This document shows positions 34,222-43,282 of a stretch of 64,000 nt of DNA, one piece after another (position 1 is the stretch's first letter; each line of letters starts with the position of its first letter). Origin of the DNA: an uncultured Alistipes sp. (lineage in GTDB: Bacteria; Bacteroidota; Bacteroidia; Bacteroidales; Rikenellaceae); the NCBI GenBank assembly GCA_900768045.1, contig CAAGBL010000045.1:1-64000 (forward strand). Direction: 5' to 3'. The position numbers and the translations under genes are program-made. The notes under the pieces were generated by a model. It did no database searches, was not told the DNA's origin, and saw nothing but the letters and a program-made list of their open reading frames with translations.

Positions 34222-34782
34222 ATGAAAGAGGTACTAAAATACTACAAAGACTTCCCAAAGGAGGGCATTATATTTGTGGATATTATTCCATTCTTGCAGA
34301 ATAAGGCGGTGTTCAAAGAGCTTACAAAGGCCGTGGCTGAGGCTTGCACCTCGGCGAACATCATTGCCCCTGAGGCTCGTGGCTTCCTATTCGCAGCTCC
34401 ACTCCTTACCGAGGCTGACCACGTCGAGAATATCGTTCCTGTGCGCAAGAGCGGTAAGCTCCCATTTGCCGAGGGCGACCTCCACGAGGTGCTTATCGAG
34501 AAGGAGTATGGCTTCGACAAGCTATATTATCGCCGAAGCGACATCGCTGCGGGTAAGCCCGTTGGCGATAAGTTCGAGGTGACTATCCTCGATGATGTGC
34601 TCGCTACGGGTGGCACTGCCGAGGGCTTGGCTCAGTCACTCGAGAGCCAGACAATCGAGGTTGAGGGTAAGAGCTACGGCATCAAGGTCAAGGAGTTTGT
34701 CTTCATCGTAGAGATTGAGGAGCTTGGTGGTGCTGCACGCCTTGAGAAGATTGCCCCAGTGAAGTCTATCACAAAGATTTAA
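34222..34782 (+). CDS. apt: Adenine phosphoribosyltransferase-like protein
   Basis: 186 aa from the ATG at 34222. Features are YYKDFPKEGIIFVDIIPFLQN, APEARGFLFAAPLL, the PRPP loop VTILDDVLATGGTAEGLAQSL, and LIEKEYGFDKLYYRRSD. It salvages adenine to AMP with PRPP in the cytosol. An in-frame extension to 34156 overlaps the -7 box and is rejected. It is followed at 18 bp by recG on the same strand. Confidence 0.88.
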   Translation: MKEVLKYYKDFPKEGIIFVDIIPFLQNKAVFKELTKAVAEACTSANIIAPEARGFLFAAPLLTEADHVENIVPVRKSGKLPFAEGDLHEVLIEKEYGFDKLYYRRSDIAAGKPVGDKFEVTILDDVLATGGTAEGLAQSLESQTIEVEGKSYGIKVKEFVFIVEIEELGGAARLEKIAPVKSITKI

Positions 34783-34799
34783 GATAATCCATTTCAGCG

Positions 34800-36917
34800 A
34801 TGGGTGTGCTGGAGCGTGACATAAAGTTTGTTGCGGGTGTCGGCGAGGTACGTGCCAAGATTCTCGATAAGGAGGTTGGCGTGCGCACCGTCGGCGACCT
34901 GCTCATGCGCTTCCCACACCGCTACATCGACCGTACACGCCAGCTACGCCTCTCCGAGGTGGACGAGGCGATGGAGTCGACCTACATACAGCTCCGCTGC
35001 AAGGTTGTCGGCATGTCGTATGTGGGCGAGGGCCCACGTCGTAGGTTTGTGGTTGAGGTTAACGACACCACGGGCGTTGCCGAGCTACTATGGTTTCATG
35101 GCATTAAGTGGATTGAGAAGCGCATCGAGATTGGGCGTGAGTATATCATCTTTGGTCGCCCCTCGCTGTTTCGTGGCAGGGTAAGCCTTGTGCACCCCGA
35201 GATTGAGACTATCGAGCAGTTTTTGTCACGCAAGCAGGAGAGCGGCTTTCAGGCGATATACCCCTCTACTGAGCGTCTTAGCGATGCTATTGCCATGCGT
35301 GCCATGCAGCGTATTGTGCAGAGTGCTTGGGAGTTGGCTAAGGCTGATGCTACGGCCTTTGCCGATCCTCTGCCCGAGACGTTGCGTAGACGCAATGGCC
35401 TTATGAGCCTGCGTGAGGCGATATACAATATCCATTTTCCGCAGTCGTCCGAGGAGCTACGTCAGGCGCAATACCGCCTAAAGTATGACGAGTTGCTTGG
35501 TGTCCAGCTCACCATTCAGGCACGCCGCACCGAGCGCCATCGTAGCGAGGGCTTTGTGTTTAGACGTGTTGGCGAGGCGTTTAATACCTTCTACCACGAG
35601 AAGCTGCCCTTCCCGCTCACGGGGGCGCAGAAACGTGTGATACGTGAGATTCGTGGCGACATGATTTCGGGCAAGCAGATGAACCGCCTGCTTCAAGGCG
35701 ATGTGGGTAGTGGCAAGACGATGGTGGCATTTATGTCGATGTTGCTTGCCGTGGATAATGGCTACCAGGCATGTATCATGGCACCCACCGAGATTCTTGC
35801 ACGTCAGCACTACGCCTCAATGCTCCGCTTTGCCGAGGGGCTAAATGTCAAGATTGCCATACTAACTGGAGCGTCAAAAGCCAAGGAGCGCCGTGCGTCG
35901 CTCGAGGGTACAGCCTCGGGCGAGGTAAACATTCTCATTGGCACTCACGCTCTTATCGAGGATCGTGTTCAGTTCTCCAACCTCGGATATGTTGTCATCG
36001 ACGAGCAACATCGCTTTGGTGTTGAGCAGCGTGCTAAGCTATGGACAAAGAACCAGCAGCGTCCGCATATTCTTGTGATGACGGCCACGCCTATTCCTCG
36101 CACCTTGGCAATGACGCTCTATGGCGACTTGGAGGTGTCGGTTATCGACGAGCTACCTCCAGGACGTATGCCTATACGCACCTTCCACTACTTCGACTCG
36201 GCACGCCTGCGCATGTTCGGCTTCTTGCGTCAGGAGATAGCCAAGGGGCGTCAGGTATATGTCGTCTACCCACTTATCAAGGGCTCGGAGAAGATGGACT
36301 ATAAAGACCTCGAAGATGGCTTTGAGTCACTATCACGTGACTTCCCGTTGCCGCAATACCGCATAGCTATCTGCCATGGTAAGCTTAAGCCCGAGGATAA
36401 GGAGGCCTCAATGCAGCAGTTTAAGCGTGGCGAGGCCGACATCATGATTGCCACATCGGTTATCGAGGTGGGTGTAGATGTGCCAAATGCTACGGTCATG
36501 GTCATCGAGTCGGCAGAGCGCTTCGGACTCTCGCAGCTACACCAGCTACGTGGCCGTGTGGGACGTGGTGGCGGACAGTCCTACTGTATACTTATGACTG
36601 GCGATAAGCTATCTAAGGATAGCCGTGCTCGTGTTGAGGCTATGTGTGCCACAAACGACGGCTTCCAGCTCTCGGAGCTCGACCTCAAGCTACGTGGTGC
36701 TGGCGACATCCATGGTACGCAGCAGAGTGGCGATGCCTTCGAGCTAAATATTGCCAATCTTGCTACCGACACCCAGATTATGGAGCTCACACGCAACGAC
36801 GCTATCGAGATTCTGCACTCCGACCCTATGTTGGAGCGACGAGAAAACCTTCCGCTAAGGGCGCTGCGTGACCGTCATCATAAGCGAGAGAAGATCGATT
36901 TTTCTGATATTTCGTAA
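34800..36917 (+). CDS. recG: ATP-dependent DNA helicase RecG
   Basis: 705 aa, normal length. An N-terminal wedge/OB domain (GVGEVRAKILDKEVGVRTVGDLLMRFPHRY; GVAELLWFHG) is followed by the helicase core: LLQGDVGSGKTMVA (Walker A), VVIDEQHRFGVEQR (DExH), TATPIPRTLAMTLYGDLEVS, TSVIEVGVDVPNATVMVIESAERFG and QLRGRVGRG. It remodels stalled forks and Holliday junctions. Palindromic repeats elsewhere in the window are the kind of cruciform-prone DNA it acts on, but that link is speculative. Confidence 0.96.
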   Translation: MGVLERDIKFVAGVGEVRAKILDKEVGVRTVGDLLMRFPHRYIDRTRQLRLSEVDEAMESTYIQLRCKVVGMSYVGEGPRRRFVVEVNDTTGVAELLWFHGIKWIEKRIEIGREYIIFGRPSLFRGRVSLVHPEIETIEQFLSRKQESGFQAIYPSTERLSDAIAMRAMQRIVQSAWELAKADATAFADPLPETLRRRNGLMSLREAIYNIHFPQSSEELRQAQYRLKYDELLGVQLTIQARRTERHRSEGFVFRRVGEAFNTFYHEKLPFPLTGAQKRVIREIRGDMISGKQMNRLLQGDVGSGKTMVAFMSMLLAVDNGYQACIMAPTEILARQHYASMLRFAEGLNVKIAILTGASKAKERRASLEGTASGEVNILIGTHALIEDRVQFSNLGYVVIDEQHRFGVEQRAKLWTKNQQRPHILVMTATPIPRTLAMTLYGDLEVSVIDELPPGRMPIRTFHYFDSARLRMFGFLRQEIAKGRQVYVVYPLIKGSEKMDYKDLEDGFESLSRDFPLPQYRIAICHGKLKPEDKEASMQQFKRGEADIMIATSVIEVGVDVPNATVMVIESAERFGLSQLHQLRGRVGRGGGQSYCILMTGDKLSKDSRARVEAMCATNDGFQLSELDLKLRGAGDIHGTQQSGDAFELNIANLATDTQIMELTRNDAIEILHSDPMLERRENLPLRALRDRHHKREKIDFSDIS

Positions 36918-36937
36918 TATCACTTTAGTAAAAACGT

Positions 36938-36945
36938 TATATTTG
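36938..36945 (+). promoter_or_regulatory. -7 box upstream of the zinc-ribbon gene
   Basis: TATATTTG, 23 bp before the start at 36969. Confidence 0.55.
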
Positions 36946-36968
36946 CACAATAATTCAAAGATGAAAGT

Positions 36969-38249
36969 ATGGCACTTATAAGATGTAAGACATGTAATAC
37001 GCCTATGTCGAGTCAGCAGACTCGATGCCCATTCTGCGGTGCACCCGTAAACGAGGTCTCTGAGAGCACACCTAAGGTAGTGGTTGGAGCAACCGTTAAC
37101 GAGCAGAGTGCCGCTCCACAGCGCACACTCAACGACATCCTCGCTGAGCGTCAGGCACAGGCGCAAACAACAATTAACGATACTCACTCTACGCCAGAGC
37201 CTAAGGTTGAGGCTGTGCCAACACCAGCGCCAACACCAGCGCCAAGCAGCGAGCCACAGATGCCCTCTAAGAGTGAGCCAGCGCCAGTTGCCCACGACTA
37301 TAGTGGTGGCTACGACCGTGATGAGCGCATGATGGACGACTATGAGGCTGAGGTAACACGCTACAAGCGCTCCTCGGCAGGTTTTCTTACTTTGGCCGCA
37401 GTGCTCCTTATTCTGCTTATACCTCTAACGATATTTGCTGTTAAGAACTACGGTAAGGTAAAGACCATTGAGCAGGATTATGCTCTCTTGGAGTCTGCAC
37501 GCCGTCTCTTCGAGGAGCAGAATACGCTGCTTCAGCGAGATGCCGAGTCTTTGGTTAAGGAGCTCGAAGAGTATAAGGGCAAGAACGATACTATGATGCA
37601 GCGCTACCAGGAGGCTGTCGTTATGCTCGAGCAGTTGCAGAAGGAGAAGACATATAACTATAACCAGCTTGCAAAATACCGTAAGGAGGTAGATATGCTT
37701 AAGGGTGTTATGAAGGGATACCTTCGCCAAATCGACTCGCTAAACGATATCAATACCAACCTTCAGGCGAAAAATGTGGAGTACGAGAAGGAGCGTAAGA
37801 CCTTCCAGGAGCGTGCCGAGAAGGCTGAGGAGAAGGCCGACGAGCTAAATACTAAGGTGCGTATCGGCTCGGTTATCCGCACTGGTGGTGTCCGCATGGT
37901 GGCCCTCAACGACAATGGCAAGCAGGTTAAGCGTATCAAGGTAGCATCACGCCTACGTGTCGACTTCGAGCTTACAGCAAATGAACTTGCTGAGCCTGGC
38001 GAGAAGACAATATATGTATGTATCACCGATCCTGAGGGCTATGCTCTCTCGCCTGCGGGCAAGATGATACCATTTACCTTCGAGGGCGAGAGTCGTACGG
38101 CATCGGCTATGCGTAAGGTAAGCTATGAGAATCAGTCTGTTCCTGTGAGCGTGTTCTACGATGGCGATGCCTTCGAGAAGGGTACTTACACCGTTGACAT
38201 CTATGTTGATGGACGTCATTGTGGTAGTGGTAGTACCTACTTCGAGTAA
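36969..38249 (+). CDS. Zinc-ribbon, single-TM, coiled-coil protein
   Basis: 426 aa. N-terminal zinc ribbon (CKTCNTPMSSQQTRCPFCGAP), a Pro/Ala-rich linker (about 75-110), one membrane helix (about 138-157, GFLTLAAVLLILLIPLTIFAV), a long coiled coil (about 160-290) and a C-terminal beta domain (VRIGSVIRTGGVRMVALN to GSGSTYFE). The ribbon would be cytosolic and the coiled coil plus beta domain periplasmic. The family is unrecognised beyond these parts; a cell-envelope or division scaffold is possible. Its TAA stop is followed after one base by palindrome copy 3. Confidence 0.75.
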   Translation: MALIRCKTCNTPMSSQQTRCPFCGAPVNEVSESTPKVVVGATVNEQSAAPQRTLNDILAERQAQAQTTINDTHSTPEPKVEAVPTPAPTPAPSSEPQMPSKSEPAPVAHDYSGGYDRDERMMDDYEAEVTRYKRSSAGFLTLAAVLLILLIPLTIFAVKNYGKVKTIEQDYALLESARRLFEEQNTLLQRDAESLVKELEEYKGKNDTMMQRYQEAVVMLEQLQKEKTYNYNQLAKYRKEVDMLKGVMKGYLRQIDSLNDINTNLQAKNVEYEKERKTFQERAEKAEEKADELNTKVRIGSVIRTGGVRMVALNDNGKQVKRIKVASRLRVDFELTANELAEPGEKTIYVCITDPEGYALSPAGKMIPFTFEGESRTASAMRKVSYENQSVPVSVFYDGDAFEKGTYTVDIYVDGRHCGSGSTYFE

Positions 38250-38250
38250 A

Positions 38251-38382
38251 TAATTTCTTGTGATAAGCCGCAATCTGCGGCACATCGCTAAAAGTTGACC
38301 ACCCTGGGCTGTACTAATTGTACTATCCCAGGGTGGTCACTTTTGCGATGCACCACATCTCACGGCTTCTAACAAGAAATTT
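38251..38382. repeat. Branched palindrome, copy 3 (just after stop codon)
   Basis: Starts TAATTTCTTGTGATAAGCCG and ends GGCTTCTAACAAGAAATT; the TTG-to-TCTTG change in the left arm is matched by CAAGAA in the right. The 5' arm holds GCCGC-aatct-GCGGC. The centre is CATCGC(t)AAAAGT(t)GACCACCCTGGG paired with its complement and capped by GTAC-TAATT-GTAC (38311-38323). Sequence differs from copies 1 and 2, but pairing is kept. Confidence 0.88.
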
Positions 38383-38440
38383 ATCTCGCTAATCAACAGA
38401 GGCAGGGGCTGGGATAAATGGGGTGCTTCGCTCGATTTCC

Positions 38441-38530
38441 CATCTATCCTATTCGTCCTATTCGTCCCATCTTCCCTATCTTCCCTATTCTCCCTATTCT
38501 CCCTATCGTCTCTATCGTCTTTTTCTCCCT
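38441..38530. repeat. Nine-nucleotide-period array C
   Basis: Ten units in exact 9 nt register, all pyrimidine-rich: CATCTATCC, TATTCGTCC twice, CATCTTCCC, TATCTTCCC, TATTCTCCC twice, TATCGTCTC, TATCGTCTT, TTTCTCCCT. It runs up to the stop codon of the phosphoesterase gene (38529-38531). No purine half is seen. Confidence 0.88.
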
Positions 38531-39701
38531 ACCTCATCTTGCACTCATATTCTCTGCCGAAGCGGTCAGTAATGCTAATCGTAATCTCGCTATCGGGTGA
38601 TGTGTGCTTGCAGCGGAAATAGTGGTTATGCGCACCTGCCGAACGGCGCAGTCTGCTCATGATTACGTCGTTGTAATCTGCTTCATTCTCAACATAATAG
38701 ATGTAGTCGGGGTCGAGGATTGTTATCTGCTCCATAGTCCCCATACTTTCGCCATTCTCCCTCCACTCGACACGATGTTTATCGTCCCAACCGATGACCT
38801 TAACAACGATATACTCCTCGTTATCCTTAACCTCTCCCTCGTGCCATATTCGCAGCTTCGACTGTTTGGCGTCAAAGGTGCGGAAGTGCCACTGCCACTG
38901 GTTGTTGCGCTCCTCAATACAGAGCACTCCTGGGGGTGTTCCATCGGTGCATATAGGGGCAAACCATAGGTTTCCATTTACCTGTGCCACGCTGTGCTCG
39001 ATGATGTTTTTGCCAAGCTCCGTTGTGGCGTGGCGGTGGCGGTGGCCTGTGATGAAGTGTAGTTCTTGGCCCTCGAACATCGCTATAATCTGGCGTGCGT
39101 ATGCCTTAATGCCCCCTTTGCGGTAGTCGTAGGCTGGGGCGTGCATACATATTGCTATGCGCTCATTTTTAGCGATATTTTTCGCTACCGAGCGTAGCCA
39201 CTTGCGCTGCTTTGAGTCAAGCTTAATGGAGTAGTCCTCGTAGCCTCGGTAGTGAATGTTGTCGAGCAAAATAAAGTGTGTGTCGGCAACTGTAAACATC
39301 TTATATCGAGCACCAAATACCTCTTCATAGTCGAGCTCCTTGAGGTGTTCATTGCCCTCGACATCTCGGTTGTGGTCGTGGTTGCCGATGACTGTTATAA
39401 GCTCTGCATCAAGGCCTTCGAATAGCTGTTTTACTCGTGGTAAAAAGGCCATATTATCCCATACTACGTCGCCCGTGATAAGCACCATGACTGGAAGGTC
39501 GCTTGATGCTCGGTATTCGTCGACAATTAGTTTGATGGTGGGCACTATCTCATGCTCCAAGCGCTCAAATTGAGCCTCGGTTTGTGGTTGAGTGTCGCCC
39601 ACAACAATAAGGTTGAATCCCTGTTGTTGTGCCGAGCAGGGTGTTGCAAAGCCCGCAAAGAGTAGGCATAGCAAGAATATGGTTGATGTGATATGTTTCA
39701 T
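38529..39701 (-). CDS. Secreted metallophosphoesterase
   Basis: 390 aa from the ATG at 39701, with a signal peptide ending CSAQQQ. Calcineurin-like metal motifs: VVGDTQPQTEAQ (D...), VLITGDVVWDN (GD), VIGNHDHNRDVEG (GNHD), ICMHAPAYDYR and FITGHRHRHATTE (GHRH). A C-terminal domain of about 120 residues follows. It probably hydrolyses phosphoesters in the periplasm; the substrate is unknown. The minus-strand TATCTTTG box at 39713-39706 is only 4 nt before the ATG, so the mRNA may be almost leaderless. Confidence 0.85.
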   Translation of the reverse strand: MKHITSTIFLLCLLFAGFATPCSAQQQGFNLIVVGDTQPQTEAQFERLEHEIVPTIKLIVDEYRASSDLPVMVLITGDVVWDNMAFLPRVKQLFEGLDAELITVIGNHDHNRDVEGNEHLKELDYEEVFGARYKMFTVADTHFILLDNIHYRGYEDYSIKLDSKQRKWLRSVAKNIAKNERIAICMHAPAYDYRKGGIKAYARQIIAMFEGQELHFITGHRHRHATTELGKNIIEHSVAQVNGNLWFAPICTDGTPPGVLCIEERNNQWQWHFRTFDAKQSKLRIWHEGEVKDNEEYIVVKVIGWDDKHRVEWRENGESMGTMEQITILDPDYIYYVENEADYNDVIMSRLRRSAGAHNHYFRCKHTSPDSEITISITDRFGREYECKMR

Positions 39702-39705
39702 ATTA

Positions 39706-39713
39706 CAAAGATA
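39706..39713 (-). promoter_or_regulatory. -7 box almost touching the phosphoesterase start
   Basis: TATCTTTG on the minus strand ends 4 bases before the ATG at 39701. See the finding on leaderless mRNAs. Confidence 0.5.
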
Positions 39714-39787
39714 ACGCAAAATCGTGAAATAGTGGTATGCTCTGCGAAAATTGTGCTGTCGTGCGTGCGCATGTGAGAAAATTTTTA

Positions 39788-39795
39788 TATCTTTG
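39788..39795 (+). promoter_or_regulatory. dnaX: -7 box 7 nt before the dnaX start
   Basis: TATCTTTG at 39788-39795; the dnaX ATG is at 39803, so the expected transcript start is at or within a few bases of the codon. Confidence 0.55.
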
Positions 39796-39802
39796 TCGAG
39801 TT

Positions 39803-41590
39803 ATGGAGAATTTTGTAGTATCAGCACGTAAGTATCGTCCAGCAACCTTTGCTTCGGTTGTTGGTCAACGACATATAACATCGACGCTTAGGAATGCTAT
39901 CGAGCGTGGTCAGCTGGCGCATGCCTATCTTTTCTGTGGCCCTCGAGGTGTAGGTAAGACAACATGTGCCCGCATCTTTGCTAAGGCTATAAACTGCCAA
40001 AATCCTCAGCACGGTGAGGCGTGTAACGAGTGTGAGTCGTGTCGCTCGTTTAACGAGGGACGCTCGCTCAATGTTCACGAGCTCGATGCTGCATCAAACA
40101 ACTCGGTAGATGATATTCGTAACCTTATCGAGCAGGTGAGAATTATCCCTCAGCAGGGTAAATATTCGGTATTCGTAATCGACGAGGTGCACATGCTCTC
40201 GGCGGCAGCCTTTAACGCCTTTTTGAAGACCTTGGAGGAGCCACCACACCATGCAATATTTATCCTTGCAACGACCGAGAAGCATAAGATTATCCCAACA
40301 ATCCTCTCTCGCTGTCAGATCTACGACTTCAATCGTATTCGTGTTGAGGACGGCGTTGAGTATCTTCGCTATATCGCTTTGCAGGAGGGTGTCGAGGCCG
40401 ATGACGAGGCACTAAACCTTATCTCACACAAGGCAGATGGCGGTATGCGTGATGCTTTGTCGATGTTCGACAAGGCGGTATCGTTCTGTGGCAATAAGCT
40501 AAGCTACAAAGATGTTGCAGCAACGCTTAATGTTCTCGACTACGACACCTACTTCTCGGCAACCGACATGTTGCTTGAGGGACGATATATCGACGCCCTA
40601 ATGCTTTTCGACGAGGTGCTTAGCCGTGGCTTCTCGCCCCAGGTCTTTATCTCGGGACTTAATGCCCACATGCGTGACCTGCTTATGTCGAAGGGCCCAG
40701 CTATCTCGCTTGTGGAATTTACGGGAAGACTCATCGAGCGATACAAGGAGCAGGCAACACGTTGTAGCGAGGCATTTTTGTTTGGGGCTATATCACTACT
40801 TACCGAGGCTGATGGCAAGATACGACAGTCGTCGAATCAGCGTCTGCTTGTTGAACTGGGGCTCATGAAGATTGCGGGCCTCGGTCAAAAAAAAAATGAC
40901 GAGGTAGCATCGCTCAGCCTTGAGGTTGATGTGCCACTGCCAGAGTTGCAACCATCGCAGCCTGTGCAACAGCAACCATCGCAGCCAGTGCAACCAATAC
41001 AGCAGCCAGCACCCGCACAGCAAGTAATAGCTGTGGCGCAGCCAGCATCAGCGCCACAACCAGCACCGACGGCGGTGGCAGCGCCCGTGGAGGCTGAGAA
41101 GCCTGTCGAGACGGCTATGCCACGTGCCACAGCACCACGTAGTCGTAGGGCGGGATTGTCGCTTGGCTCACTGCTTTCGGAGGATACAAATGCCAAAGTA
41201 AAGGTTGAGGCATTGTCGTCGGACGAGGATGTCGACCCTGATTGTGAGGCAAAGCTCATGGGCATCAAGGCTCAGTTTGTAGAGATACTATCTAAGGGCC
41301 GCATGCGTTATGTTCCCGTATTCGAGACCATGATGGTTAAGGAGCGACTAATACAGGTTACCGTTCCGTCGAAGGAGCTCTTTGAGGAGATAATGCGAGA
41401 TAAGCTCGAGTGGCTAAAGGAGCTACAGAAGCTTGCAGGACTTAAATGTAGCATCGACCTTGAGGTGATTATCAACGAGGCGGTGCGCATTGCTCGCCCA
41501 ATAACCATCGAAGACCGTTTGCGCCACTTAGTGGCAAAGAACGACCGCCTCAAGGAGATGATTGAGGTTTTGGTGCTCGATGCCGAGTAG
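39803..41590 (+). CDS. dnaX: DNA polymerase III subunit gamma/tau
   Basis: 595 aa from the ATG at 39803 (MENFVVSARKYRPATFASVVGQ). Clamp-loader ATPase: LFCGPRGVGKTTCARIFAKA (Walker A), a Zn site CQNPQHGEACNECESC, VFVIDEVHMLSAAAFNAFLKTLEEPP (Walker B) and LATTEKHKIIPTILSRCQ. After domain III comes a Pro/Gln-rich linker (about 380-450) and a tau-like C-terminal domain. A run of ten A at 40887-40896 (codons 362-365) lies right at the domain III/linker border. A shift into either other frame meets a stop at once (TGA) or after three codons (TAG), predicting a short gamma form of about 365 aa. The longer ORF start at 39737 overlaps the promoter and is rejected. Confidence 0.95.
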   Translation: MENFVVSARKYRPATFASVVGQRHITSTLRNAIERGQLAHAYLFCGPRGVGKTTCARIFAKAINCQNPQHGEACNECESCRSFNEGRSLNVHELDAASNNSVDDIRNLIEQVRIIPQQGKYSVFVIDEVHMLSAAAFNAFLKTLEEPPHHAIFILATTEKHKIIPTILSRCQIYDFNRIRVEDGVEYLRYIALQEGVEADDEALNLISHKADGGMRDALSMFDKAVSFCGNKLSYKDVAATLNVLDYDTYFSATDMLLEGRYIDALMLFDEVLSRGFSPQVFISGLNAHMRDLLMSKGPAISLVEFTGRLIERYKEQATRCSEAFLFGAISLLTEADGKIRQSSNQRLLVELGLMKIAGLGQKKNDEVASLSLEVDVPLPELQPSQPVQQQPSQPVQPIQQPAPAQQVIAVAQPASAPQPAPTAVAAPVEAEKPVETAMPRATAPRSRRAGLSLGSLLSEDTNAKVKVEALSSDEDVDPDCEAKLMGIKAQFVEILSKGRMRYVPVFETMMVKERLIQVTVPSKELFEEIMRDKLEWLKELQKLAGLKCSIDLEVIINEAVRIARPITIEDRLRHLVAKNDRLKEMIEVLVLDAE

Positions 41591-41624
41591 AATTGAAAAA
41601 AAAGAGACAAAAAATAGTATAATT

Positions 41625-42917
41625 ATGAAGAATTTTATTGAGGAGCTCGAGTGGCGTGGTATGATTCATACCGTGATGCCAGGAGCAAAAGAGGAGCTTG
41701 AGAAGGGTATGGCTTCGGCATACCTCGGTATTGACCCAACTGCCGACTCATTGCATATTGGTCACTTGGTGGGTGTTATGATTTTGAAGCACTTCCAGAT
41801 GTGCGGTCACCGTCCTATCGCCTTGGTGGGTGGTGCTACAGGTATGATTGGCGACCCATCGGGTAAGTCGCAGGAGCGCAACCTCCTCGACGAGGCGACT
41901 CTTCGCCACAACCAGGAGGCTATCAAGGCGCAGCTTGCCAAGCTTATCGATTTCGACTCTGAGGCCGAGAACCGTGCGTTGTTGGTAAACAACTACGACT
42001 GGATGAAGGAGTTCTCGTTCCTCGACTTTGCACGTGACATCGGTAAGTGCATTACTGTAAACTACATGATGGCTAAGGACTCTGTTAAGAAGCGCTTCAA
42101 TGGCGAGGGCGACGGTATGTCGTTTACTGAGTTCACATATCAGCTATTGCAGGGCTACGACTTCTTGCATCTCTACCAGGAGCACAGCTGTAAGTTCCAG
42201 CTTGGTGGTGCCGACCAGTGGGGTAACATCACCACAGGTACTGAGCTTATCCGTCGTAAGCTCGGCTCTGAGGCTGAGGCATTTGCTATCACATGTCCAC
42301 TTATCACAAAGGCTGACGGCACTAAGTTCGGTAAGACCGAGTCGGGTAACGTATGGCTCGATGCTCGCTACACCTCGCCATATAAGTTCTACCAGTTCTG
42401 GTTGAATGTGAGCGACGACGACGCTAAGCGCTATATCAAGATCTTTACGCTTCTCGACCGTGAGACTATCGAGTCGCTTATCAAGGAGCACGACGAGGCG
42501 CCACACCTCCGTATCTTGCAGAAGCGTCTTGCTGAGATTCTTACCGAGACTATTCACTCACGTGAGGAGCTCGAGAAGGCTCAGGCAGCAACCAACATCT
42601 TGTTTGGAAACGCTACCTCTGAGGCGTTGCGCTCGTTGGACGAGGCTACCTTGTTGCAGGTGTTCGAGGGCGTTCCTCAGTTCTCAATCTCACGTGACAA
42701 CCTCGAGAAGCCATTCGTAGATGTCGTTGCCGAGGTGTGCAAGGTATTCCCATCTAAGGGCGAGTGCCGTAAGATGGTGCAGGGTGGTGGCGTTCAGCTC
42801 AATAAGGAGAAGGTAGCTGATGCTCAGCGCCCAGTTGTTGAGACCGACCTTATCGCTGGCAAGTATCTACTCGTGCAGAAGGGCAAGAAGAACTACTTCC
42901 TAATTACTGTTGAGTAG
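41625..42917 (+). CDS. tyrS: Tyrosine--tRNA ligase
   Basis: 430 aa from the ATG at 41625. Class I features: YLGIDPTADSLHIGHLVGVMI (HIGH), QLGGADQWGNITTGTELIRR, and KFGKTESGN (KMSKS equivalent KFGKT). A C-terminal S4 RNA-binding domain includes ECRKMVQGGGVQLNKEKVADAQR. It charges tRNA-Tyr. It follows dnaX by 34 bp and is followed by folB after one base. Confidence 0.96.
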   Translation: MKNFIEELEWRGMIHTVMPGAKEELEKGMASAYLGIDPTADSLHIGHLVGVMILKHFQMCGHRPIALVGGATGMIGDPSGKSQERNLLDEATLRHNQEAIKAQLAKLIDFDSEAENRALLVNNYDWMKEFSFLDFARDIGKCITVNYMMAKDSVKKRFNGEGDGMSFTEFTYQLLQGYDFLHLYQEHSCKFQLGGADQWGNITTGTELIRRKLGSEAEAFAITCPLITKADGTKFGKTESGNVWLDARYTSPYKFYQFWLNVSDDDAKRYIKIFTLLDRETIESLIKEHDEAPHLRILQKRLAEILTETIHSREELEKAQAATNILFGNATSEALRSLDEATLLQVFEGVPQFSISRDNLEKPFVDVVAEVCKVFPSKGECRKMVQGGGVQLNKEKVADAQRPVVETDLIAGKYLLVQKGKKNYFLITVE

Positions 42918-42918
42918 G

Positions 42919-43278
42919 GTGGAAAAGTTATATACAATACGCCTCGACGGCATCTATTTGCGTGCCTACCATGGCTGCTATGACCTTGAGCAGCAGGTGG
43001 GCAACCGCTTCCGTGTCGACTTGGCTATACGTACTCCACTTGGCGATTTGCCTAAGAGCGACGATGTGCGCCAGGCTGTGAACTACCTCACTGTATATGA
43101 GATTGTTGAGCGTACTATGCAGCGCACACAGCGCACCATCGAGGCGGCAGCAACAAATATCATTGAGGCTATTAGGGAGGCATTTCCTGAGATTGTTGAG
43201 GTGGAGTGTACCGTATCGAAGCTTGCACCTCCGCTTGGTGGCAAGATAGATAGGGTAAGTGTAACACTTATAGGATAA
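42919..43278 (+). CDS. folB: Dihydroneopterin aldolase
   Basis: 119 aa from a GTG at 42919, one base after the tyrS stop; no ATG is available in frame, and a TTG at 42910 is the other option. Family pattern: IRLDGIYLRAYHGCYDLEQQVGNRFRVDL, DDVRQAVNYLTVYEIVE, and KLAPPLGGKIDRVSVTL. It converts dihydroneopterin to 6-hydroxymethyl-dihydropterin in folate synthesis. Confidence 0.88.
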   Translation: MEKLYTIRLDGIYLRAYHGCYDLEQQVGNRFRVDLAIRTPLGDLPKSDDVRQAVNYLTVYEIVERTMQRTQRTIEAAATNIIEAIREAFPEIVEVECTVSKLAPPLGGKIDRVSVTLIG

Positions 43279-43282
43279 AAAC

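Noticed and set aside
38418..38530. Small gene with Pro-Ile-x repeats
   Set aside because: The peptide repeat is just the 9-nt array C read in one frame; there is no ribosome site, and it overlaps the end of the phosphoesterase gene.
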